Positions 38,070 to 48,603 of a stretch of 64,000 nucleotides of DNA are shown here, piece after piece. Position 1 is the stretch's first letter. Each line of letters starts with the position of its first letter. This DNA comes from Baylisascaris procyonis (Eukaryota; Nematoda; Chromadorea; Rhabditida; Ascarididae). The stretch covers positions 1,074,501 through 1,138,500 of the forward strand of contig JAZARR010000179.1 in assembly GCA_037389465.1 (NCBI GenBank), read 5' to 3'. Made by a program: the position numbers and the translations under genes. A model generated the notes under the pieces. That model ran no database searches and was not told where the DNA came from. It worked only from the letters and a program-made list of their open reading frames with translations.

Positions 38070-38805
38070 TTAGTATAGTTTGATTAAGATCAATTTTGAA
38101 GTTTTTTTTAGTTAATCCGCACCTAAAAGGTGTGCAATTTGAGAAAATTCGATCATCCGTAAAAAATTTCAGCACATATATGAATGAAATAGGCTGATGT
38201 AAATAACCGAGCAGATTATGAATTGTGGAAAAGAGGCAGGTAAGTGCATAGTAATTGAAAATGAGGCAGGTAAAACAATATTAATTCTTAGTTGACATTA
38301 GTATCTTCATGAGCGAAGCATCTTCGTGAGGTAATCGACAGGAAAGAAACAAAACTAAAGCTGTAAAAAAAATAAGAGCAGGTTTTAACGAAGAATTAAC
38401 ACTTAATGAGCACCTAAGCGGTCATCAATCCGCCAGGTGTGCCACTGATGCCTTATTTCATAGATCAGATCCATAACAATGTCATCGTCTAAATTCCTAT
38501 ATTTTAAATATTTTTTAAGCATACATAGGGGGCAACTTTGTGCTTTTGTCATATGTTGCATCTTTGATATTCATAAAGGTGAATGATCTATCGATGAAAT
38601 AAATGGTTCAGTTCGATTCGAACGAAATTAAATGTTTAATTATTTTTGTTATCTTTTACACTAGAAACTTTAGAAAATTAAGCGGAATAATTAGAGCGTT
38701 ATCGGTATCGGTGTCGTTTTATTTATGTGACTTGCCGATGATTCTGTAACTATAAGAGATTATTATCGATTCGAGTTATTTTAGTGGATCTCGCATAGAT
38801 TTTTG

Positions 38806-38806
<1 letters not shown>

Positions 38807-38852
<46 letters not shown>
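38807..38852. repeat. (AT)n microsatellite
   Basis: A TA run of about 45 bases ends roughly 70 bases before the exon at 38920. Confidence 0.9.
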
Positions 38853-38853
<1 letters not shown>

Positions 38854-38919
38854 CGCAATTAATATTAATTAGTATAATTTAATCGAAATATTAATTAATG
38901 TGATTTAATCTTTTTGAAG

Positions 38920-41900
38920 GAAAATATACCAATTGGAGGTTCACTAAAGAAAAAGGCCGCCACTTTCGAGCGTAATCCATCGAAACGCAATATTCTTGGT
39001 GAACTTCATGGAATTATTGGAGAGGAGGTTGGATTTATTATATTGGTTGCTTTTTTATTCGTTGAATCGTTTGAAGGTGATATAATTATCAATGATGATT
39101 GCTTGGGATAACCATATAGGGATGATAGGAGTAATAATGATAAATTAATAATATTATAAAAGTTTTCAGTATAACGGATATATAATAAGTAGCAAATGCG
39201 GCTGAGTGATAATTTAACTACCGAAACATTCACAAATATCGAAGCGAATTTGATCTGTACGGTGATACGAAAGAGAGCCCACGTGGGTGTCGGGTATAGA
39301 AGAGTGGGCATGAGATGTAAACGTATAATCTGGGCATTGTTCCCAACCTTTTTTATTTTCAAAGGTTACCTCAATTTCCCATAAATAGTGTTAAAATTTA
39401 AATATAATCCTATTGCAGAGATAATTTAGAAGCATGCAATTACCATTTCGAAGTGCTCAATGATTGTTTAGCTAAAATAGAACGAATTTATATTCGTTTA
39501 AAAGTGATATTTAAATATTATTAATGAATTTCGTTCATTCTGAATGAAGAGGAACGCAGATCCTTCAGAAAAAAAGTCTATCGGGAATTGAAAATTCCAC
39601 TTTTTTTATCAGGTTCGAGAGTACGAGAGCCTACTTTGCATTTTTCCTCTCCTCTTCCCTTCAGCGTGACAGTGAATCTAAAAGATATATCCCGTAATCC
39701 ATTATTTTATTTTAACACTTATTTATATTCAATATTTTATTATATTCCCCTGTATATGCGTAAGTTTTTTTTAAATTTTTTATTATTTGAAGAGCAGTCC
39801 AAAACGTGGAAGGAATCAATCGCAATCAAATGTTCCATCAATCGACGAAAACGATATGGAAATGGAGAAACAAAAATGGGCAAAGATTGCACTCACTCTG
39901 TATATATCGCATTCTATTTGATTAATTATTCTTCATCTAATTATTATTTATTCAAATAATTCCACGTTAATTAAGTTATATTTAACTTCAATCCTTAACA
40001 GATATATCATCGGATCAATGATGGATCTATGCATCAGATGATTTCTTTTATCCCCCATTTTTTATAGTTTTAAGGAAGTGGCAGTCGTTACATAGCGTAA
40101 AGCCTTTGTATAAATTTTATCTTATCGTTTGCTTATTCTTTATGCCCAAAGGAGTAGGAATTTAGTGCATTTTTAATGTTAATTAAAGCACAGGAAGGAC
40201 TACTGAAGTAAATCGGACTTAAATATTGTCAACAGTCTCAAAGCCATATAGCAGAACATCAAGGACCGTTTTATATAGTTGCTCTCTGCTGCGATGGGCA
40301 AATGTTTTGAGAACGGAATGTTTCGATCCTTTCATCTCTCCTTCCCATTGGGAAGGCGTATTTGAAGTTATTCTCGTTTTTTTTTGGAGGGGGGGGGGGG
40401 AATAGGTATGAGAAAGCCGACTTAAACAAATGCTCTGTGGAAAGTAGTTTGTAACTCTTGCTCTTTGGGTAAATCTCCTTGGAAAAGGGATAAGAATCTA
40501 AGCAACTATTTGACTAATTATTATATTAATGAAATTTTTCGATTCTTTTGAAAAATTGATTCTTTAAAAATTCCAAAAAATACCCTTTTTCTGGAATAAT
40601 TTATTTACAGCCGTTGCGATAAGGAAAATAACGAAGAGCAGCTAATGGAAGAGTTATTAAGTCTGTGCTCATGGTATAACGACCATGAAGAATCGACTGG
40701 TAAAATAATTTTCTTTTGCTAAGGAATATTATAGAAGTCGAAATCAAACCCCTATTATTGATAATATCCTATTTATGCTTATATTTATCTATTTTTCTTT
40801 TGTTATTTTAGTGGTAAACAATAAAAAGTATTTGTAAAGAAATTATATATGTCGTGTTTGATGATTTGTAGATTATGTAAGTCTGCTTCTAATTATAATC
40901 TTCGAATCGAGTTATCTTCTATTCATGAAATTTGTTGAAAGATTTTTGAGTATGCAAAATTTGCATTTCTAATTTCAAGCATGAAATTCATCGGATCACT
41001 TGATAAGATGCTAATTGGAACCCATAAAAATTTATATTAATAGACTGAATTTAATTCTCCAACTTATCATTTTCCTCGCTGATTATATTTTTATTGCTTC
41101 AGTTGAGTGTTGAAGCAAGCAGAGATGTATTGGGGATATCCTTTTTTTACGTTAATTAAAGTCTTGCTATTTCGGAAAATGCTTATGAAGTAAGTAGTCG
41201 TCTAAATTCAACGTCGATAAGGAAGGAGGAGTGGGGGAAAGAGGGTGAAAAGGTGGCGAATGCAACAAAATTTCCGTCTAAATTATGCTCACGGTGGTCA
41301 CTGAATTGCCGTTAAGTGATAATATTTTGATGTTCAAAATTTTCGTTTGGGAAGCCAAGAGGAAAGTACTTACCTGACTTACCCATTATTGGCCGTTTGC
41401 TTAAGGTGACTTCCAGTAATACATTTTCAGAACAAATGTATTTATGACTTATTATCTCTTCGCTATCACTAATTAATCAACTATAATTTAATGAATTATT
41501 ATTTTTTTTAGCATTAACGGCAATGTGTCGTCACTCATCATATGATGCATGGGATGAATGTTCGGATGATGATGACGAAGATGATGCATTCATCTCATAT
41601 ATTCGATCGCAGCAAATCGCATTTACAACTTCACAAACAAAAAACCAACCGATCTCATTAATGCGTCCTAAACCAATTCGCTCTAATTCTAATGGTATTT
41701 TCATCTTTCTTTCAACTCTTATTTTATGCAAATTTGTTACTTTTTTAATATTGATCATTATTTACTCATTATTAAGATCGAAATTGGGAATACTAAAATT
41801 GAGAATGCGCATATAATGAGGCATATATTCCTAAAGTTTATAGAGATTTATATTCCAAAAAATTTGAAACGTGATTACCGTTCGCACTTATGTGTATTGG

Positions 41901-44900
41901 AAAATAGCTCGAATTCTATTCCCAAAAATTTGGAAAAATTGTTGCGAAATATTTTGATAATTACCAAAAATTTTAAACGAAAAGTCTTGCTGTATTGGAC
42001 ATTAAGAAAGAAATTTGCAATTGGTAGTAATTTTTGATCTGAAGTTATTGCTGAGTAAATTTTCCCGTTGATTCGGCCCCCACCCCCGCCTTCATGGGAC
42101 GCTCTAAGACCGGCAGTTCTCTCTCCCATCTCCCATCCCCACCACCCGTCCCCCAGACAGCTGGATCATACTGATCGCTGCTCCTAGACGAGTGATCATA
42201 TGATTTACTCTCGTTTTCTGAAAATTTGGAGTAATAAAAACAAGATGAAGATTGTGTGGTTTAAGAATAGAATGTCGAAATTCAAATGAGATTAGTGAAG
42301 GAAAAGTTCTGAATAATTCGACTCGAAACAAACCACGCTGAATTTTCGCAAATGACGTCATTCTTACCTGGATCTGTGTCATCATCTCATATCCCCTTGT
42401 TCCAGTCTCCATCTCCTCTTCTCCAACACTTTCCCGCTAATCCAAGCTCCTCTTTCTCCCAAGGTCATGAAAAGTTGAAATATTTGATTTCAGAATCACA
42501 TTTGACGTCATTGCATCTGAAGTCGCGTCTTTCACTGCTCGACTCTCCGCCATCTTTCGATTCATCGTACGACAACGACATCAGTGCAGATGGTTCTATA
42601 CGGCCATATCAGACTTCCGGCGTATGCATCGATCAGCCTATGAAGGAGCGTGTACGCATCGAGAGCAACAAAGAGGACGATTGCTCGAATTCAGTGATGC
42701 CACCATGTTCACCGTCAATGGTAGTCAACCACCTTACGTCGTCTATGTACCGGAAGTCTGGCAATATTTTTCGTGAGAGTTCCAGCGAAATTTTAGAAAA
42801 GGTCAAATTTTTTAAGTATTCGGTTGGTTTATTGAATATTCCTTTTGAATTTTATTAAAAAAAATTTTTTTTTTAATTTATTTTCACTGAGCTTATTGAT
42901 TAGTTTTCAAAGAAGAAGTAGAATTAAGGAAATTGAAAAATTTAATGAAAAGGTTTCTGAAAAAATTTAGATGGAAAGTAAATAGGTTGAGGAGAATTAT
43001 ATGAGAACTGATAATCTCCTACCTTTTTTTTTAAAACTGCATTGATTTATCTTTATGCGTGGATAAGATATGCTAATAGTTTATGGATTGGTTGCGATTG
43101 CATTGCATGAATTCATTATTAAACGTTCTATATTATTGTTCCCAGTATTCTCACTTCATTAGCGCATTCATTGTTATGTATTATAACATATATTAGTGTT
43201 ATTAGCATAGTCATGTTATAAGATTATAGCATCTACAACACACCATTATAGCCATCATTTATAGCATAACACACATTCTGTTATATTAAATTCTCTTTTA
43301 TAAATTGTTCTCAGCCCTTTATTTTTTGAATTTTGCATAAACATTTGAAGATTTTCTCTTTTTTTTTTTAGACATCCGAAAATAAACAACAAATAGATTG
43401 AACATTTTAAAAAATGCCCTGTCTTGTCCGTTTTCTAATCTTCAAAAACTTTTAGGCGTTTTATGGAGTGGTCACTGATGATAACGATAAATTGTCGCAG
43501 TCGACGGATCACCTCACACCGGCCAAGCCAATATTCATCGATGGTGGATCTAACAACGAGTCGCAAGAATCTCAAATATCTGGAACTTTGCAGATTCCTT
43601 CTAGAGGTGATGATTTTTGGTCAGATGTGGATTTTTATTGATAACGATCAGTATGTGTCGCATGCAAATTTTAGATAATAATGTTGTGTGACGGTGGTTC
43701 GCTTCTTATTCTTTGTGTTACATTGTTTCCCACTCGGCAGTGAACATTTCTTCCCGTGAAATCTTGTGCAATTACTGTGCGAAGGACTGTTGAAATATAG
43801 ATGAGCAACGATTGGATTGTTTCAAGCGCTTTCCTCACTTCCACTCTCATTTACCAGTTGAGAAAATCTTTTTTGTTCGGTTCTTGACAATTAATATGAT
43901 AGCCGTTGACTTATAAATACTCTCGCAATAATAATACCTTTGAGTTTACCTAGTATTGATATTTGTTACTTTTAGCTTTTGAATATTACGGTAAAATTCA
44001 AATATACTGAAATAAATATTGAATAAAAGTGCCACAAAAGAGATCGGAACATAGGAAAATTTGATTTCATGAACTTCCAATAGCAATAAGAGTATCACCC
44101 GATAATATATTATAGGATCGTTATGTTTTGAAGTATTAGAGTGTTGGGACATTCTCTTTTTATTTTATCTATTTATGGGCTTTATGTCTATATTGTGGTA
44201 TTGTTTTATGTCTATGATATGATAATCTTACCATCGATTTCTTACGATTGTTCAGCTTAGAGAAGGGATTTGATTTATATGAGGTTGAAAAGTTTGAAGG
44301 GTTTTATTACCGGATGTTTAAATAATTTAGAAGTTTTAAAAGGGGGACCATTATAAGCAATCATCGGTATGGATCCACCGAGTAGATAGAAATATAACCG
44401 GATGAAAGATGACCCCATTATTATCTATTGCTCATTTTAATATGCAAATTTATATTTAAAGTGAATGTATGCAAAGCTCGACTACTGAGTTCTTTAAATG
44501 ATAAAACCTTGGGTGGCGCTTTTCATTTTTTTTAATATTAGACGGAAGTGTCCTCCCCCCCCTCTCCACCAAAATTTTGCATCGAAATTTTCTTACTCAT
44601 AATTTATGGCTCATTAATTGGCAGTCTGCGAATGGTTTTTTATATAACGATATTGAAATTTATATGATGAAATCGTCATAATCTTATTTGATGCTTCAAA
44701 TTTTTGAACTTTAGTTTTGTCGAAAAATAATCGCTGAAAGTGCCGAAATTTTGCGCTTTTCAATGATTTTTTTTCATGCAATTTATGAAATTTCTGGAAA
44801 AGTTTCTTATCTGATATCCTAAAAACCTCAACGTTTTCTGCTAACGTCCATCTCTCCTAATTAGATGGCGAATAGAGGAGAAAGTTGAGATTTTTTCACA

Positions 44901-45329
44901 TTGCGTGGAAGCGATCATCATTTTAGCCAGTTTAGTGGTACTTTTAATTGCTTCATAGTGGTAATCTTAACCGCATCATTGAAAAAAATTCATTTTACTA
45001 ATATAAATGAAATTTGCAACTGATGCATCGTTTAAACAAATTTGTTTGAAACTTTCGAAGAAAATTTCGTCATTGATTTTAGATTATTGGAAATTTTTCT
45101 CAAATCATATTCGACCGCATAATTTATTTATTATATTATATGACCTCTGCACTCATTTCTTTACTGCCGTTATTTTTTTTTCATTCCATATTTTGGCCTT
45201 TCATTTTCATTGGTGATTTCTGAAGGTTATTTGCAAAGTTGGAGAATCAATTCGTCTGAATTGTATCCTCGATCACAACGCATCTTATTGTTCAGTTTCT
45301 TTTGTTCAAATGGTGTGCCAACTTCCTAG
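38920..45329 (+). CDS. Unrecognised multi-exon gene with an acidic tract
   Basis: Exons supported by splice sites and phase are 38920-39027, 39421-39503, 39560-39612, 40611-40699, 41512-41694, 42464-42801, 43456-43606 and probably 45226-45329 (TAG stop). Phases agree from 39503 onward. The join between the first two is unresolved: exon 1 ends in phase 0, while the second needs one or two extra bases, so exon 1 may extend to 39068 or 39076, or an exon is missing. The product has a basic start (GGSLKKKAATFERNPSKRN), a probable helix (LEACNYHFEVLNDCLAKIER), a Glu-rich stretch (DKENNEEQLMEELLSLCSWY), an acidic run (ECSDDDDEDDAF) and long Ser/Pro-rich parts (LLDSPPSFDSSYD). No signal peptide or catalytic motif is visible. 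It looks like a partly disordered intracellular scaffold or regulator, but I assign no function. The start codon was not found with confidence; it may lie at 36169 or further upstream. Confidence 0.6.
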
Positions 45330-45455
45330 AAGCCTGCCCCACATAGTTGAGTAATTAATTAGAGAATGGTGCATTATAAAATGCGGTAGATTAGTGGTGA
45401 TTTTGCCGAAGTGTTTGCTCTATTTTTCGACATTGCTTGTCGAGTGTTTTTTTTT

Positions 45456-45483
45456 GTGTGTGTGTGTGTGGGGGGGGGGGGGG
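45456..45483. repeat. (GT)n-(G)n compound repeat
   Basis: A T run passes into about seven GT units and then about 14 G. This is the same architecture as at 17092-17116. Confidence 0.8.
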
Positions 45484-46689
45484 AGTTGATTTCGGTTGGA
45501 AGAGGCAATTCAGCACAACTCTAAATACCGATCGTCAATTAATCATCGATCGGTACAGTCCTTTTATTCTGTGCTAATCCTCGACCGATTGACTGTATTC
45601 TATAGTTTTCTTCTTATAAATAAATGCGGAAGAAAAAAGGAATTTAGGTGGGCAGAAGAAATCTGAAATGATGATTTGTCTAGATGGGGAACATACCCAT
45701 AAAATATGCCGTTTAGCATTAATGCCCACCCATCTGCATTCTCTTTTTCGACAGAAGAGCGTCGGAAATTGGTCGATTTGACCGTCAAGCCTAGGCGCTA
45801 CGAGGAGTATGCGATTTAAAACTGTGGTCTAACTAGCTGATTATAGACGGGAACATTATTCTAATATGAGAAAAATTTTCTAAGGAAATGCTTAAATAGT
45901 AAATGTATAATATGTCCTATTGTATCACGTCGTAATCCCTCTATCCTTATTATTATGTTTGAAGATGTTTGTAGACGAATTTTTCCTTTATTCTTCGAAT
46001 ATAAATGTTTTACTTGCAAAAAATATAACGGCTTTGAATACAACCTTTAGCACTAGTTTAACGCAGTAATTTTTTTTTATGAAATGCTATAAAACCACCA
46101 ATTATTGCTAGTGCTATAGTTTAATCTTGAATATCATTTTATCGTAAATAGTTTTGTATTGATTATTGTTTTCGCAATTTGCATATTATTACGATCAATA
46201 TATGCAAATAATTTTTGAATATTTTACGTTTCTTTTTTTTTTCTATCGTTCTTTCGATTGTCTTTCTTTGTTTGCTTGTTTTTGAATCAAAAAATTTTGT
46301 TGTAACATTTTATGAGTGCGAAAAAAAAACTGGTATTTCAAATAAGAAAGTGCTAATTAAAAGATGTTGAATATTAACGGTAGTGATATTTTTCGATCAT
46401 TTATTTCTTCCAATATTATTTTTCTGTAGTTTCGATCTGTACCTAAATTATGCTTATATTCTCTCATCTATTTTCGTGTCTAAATTTATACTATTTTATA
46501 GTGTATGCTGTTTTCTTTTGCAATTTGCTTGTAGTATATTCTATTCGTGCTTTTTTTTGAGGTTTATATGCTATATTTTATCTCAAAATATATTCGATAT
46601 TTTCCTTAATTAGTTGCAAAAAAATGAATCAAAAATCAGCTTTCTATAGTCAAAATTACATCTAAGATAATAATATAATCGGCAAATTT

Positions 46690-47380
46690 TTGTTCGAGAT
46701 ACCTGAAATAACTACGGGTACTATTCGCATTTGGGACTTGCGAATGGATCTAAATTTAGAGAGGATGAATGCAATCGGGCAAGCATTTATCAGCATTATC
46801 CACAGTATTGTTCAAATGAAAGCTGCAATTCAAGTGCTGCGTTGTGCATGTTGTGCTATGAGCTCAAACTTTGAACAGCGAACTGATCTCGGGGGATGTG
46901 GTACCCGATATGCGTCCTCTCTGCCTGATTTTGTGCTGTTCTTTGCAAAGTTCGCCGTTATCCATATCAGCCGAATCACACTATTGGACTAAAATCTTTG
47001 CCCTTGAATCATTGGAATATGACAGACTCTAATTTGAGGCCTAATTCTTTGTGCAGTCCAGCATCAAACATTTCAATGTGCCCTCCCCTGGTCGATATGG
47101 ACATCAGTCCCAGCTGGCCAAAAAATGTTATAGTATAAACAATGTGATGGAGGATTTCCAGTTTCGTATTGTATGAGTCTGTTTCATGCCAGTATCATTA
47201 ATGCATCCACCTCTTCAGGTTTTAAGCTGCGACTGAGTCGTTTCGATCTACGCACTAATGTTGCTCTTGCTTGTTAAATGTCTGCTAGCCTTGCGAACAT
47301 TTCGCGCCTTCTTATGTTCATGCTCACATACTTTCATATGTTTTCCCACGTCGAGATGTTAAAATGAATAAAATAACTAA
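46690..47380 (-). pseudogene. Possible degenerate coding sequence
   Basis: Read on the minus strand in one frame, the patch gives protein-like pieces separated by a handful of stops, for example MFARLAD, RRSKRLSRSLKPEEVDALMI, IFWPAGTDVHIDQGRAH and REDAYRVPHPPRSVRCSKFE. Base composition is clearly less AT-rich than the flanks. On the plus strand 46690-46992 is open for 100 codons, but its product is not recognised. It could be a decayed gene or an old mobile element; the family is unknown and chance is possible. Confidence 0.25.
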
Positions 47381-48302
47381 AAATAGTTGCTAGTTAGACT
47401 AGATTATTAAATTATTGTAAGACTTCTCGTTATTCCTTATGAATATTTTCAACTGTCCTCGGCGTGCACTTCCACTTCTCTCCTTCACCTTCACACCCCC
47501 CCCCCATCCTTAGCAACAGCTGGATAACTTCGATTGATATGCAAGACAGTAAGTTTTTCTGTTGGTGTAATGTTGAATTACAGCCATCCGCTGCCTGAAT
47601 ATCAAGTTTTGTCTGTTTGTTACAGCGAAACCAGCGCTTTATTTCAAATGTGATGGATAAACAAATTTCCGAATTCATGGATAATGCGATAATAACAAAC
47701 GACTAAATGTGGATTCCATGATCACTGAGATAAATATGCTGTTGGTCGCCTCGCCTGAAAATTAAATGAGATATAGCAGCATAATAAAATTAGCAGAGAA
47801 ATTCGAACTTAATTGAAATGAAGGTCATAATAAGGTTGAGAGATAAAAAGACCCAAAGAAGTGAGAACAACTGATTATACGAATCAAATCGAGAAAGTTT
47901 AAAGAGAGCTAAACTATTTTGTTTTGTACTAAAATTTATTAGATAATCAAAGGAGAGGAAAAATAAGTTGATGACCACTTGAAGTCTATTTATGAATTAA
48001 TTATTACATAATGCCACCTTAAGGTGATTTCATAGAAATTACATTTAAATACTCGAAAATCCAACTTGAGCATTATCAAATGCAACTTAAAAAGTTCTCG
48101 CATATCCAAAAAGAATAAGATGCAAGAAAAATTCTTGCCGAAAATTGTTTTTGAAAATGTAAAATTTCAATTATTTGCGTATAAAATTTTAGTTGTTTTT
48201 AAGTGAGCGCAATTTCGGACACTTGGAAATGGCTAAATGGATTAATATAGGTTGTACCACTCATCAAATTTCTTCGATTCATGAAATCAAACTGCCCTAT
48301 AA

Positions 48303-48390
48303 ACAGACAGACAAACCAGCACACACAGACAAATAAATCAGCACATACAGACAGACAAACCACCACATACGGACAGACAAACCAGCACAT
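48303..48390. repeat. 22-bp minisatellite, 4 copies
   Basis: Units of the form ACAGACAGACAAACCAGCAC start at 48303, 48325, 48347 and 48369, an exact 22-bp period with few changes. It lies about 200 bases beyond the last seen exon of the minus-strand SXP gene. It is built on the GACA motif seen elsewhere in the window. Confidence 0.85.
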
Positions 48391-48603
48391 AAAAACGCAA
48401 GCATATTACGTTTTTTTTTGTTGTACACTTCTCGTAGCTTGCAAATTGCAACACAATCTTCATTCACAAGGAAAAAAGAGAAAATCAGTAGGCAACATCC
48501 TCAGCTGATGTCAAAATCAATATCAAATGAAAAGAAACACTTCACAAGCAGCCTATACCACATAAAGAATTTGGAATATATAAGCATAATGATTGAAACT
48601 TAC

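Larger units (their letters stand above)
45330..48302. other. Intergenic; one GC-richer coding-like patch
   Basis: No intact gene was recognised. Most is AT-rich. About 46690-47380 stands out as richer in GC, with a 100-codon open frame on + and interrupted protein-like stretches on - (see the pseudogene entry). Open frames at 45007, 45600 and 46383 are low complexity or show no family features. Confidence 0.5.
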
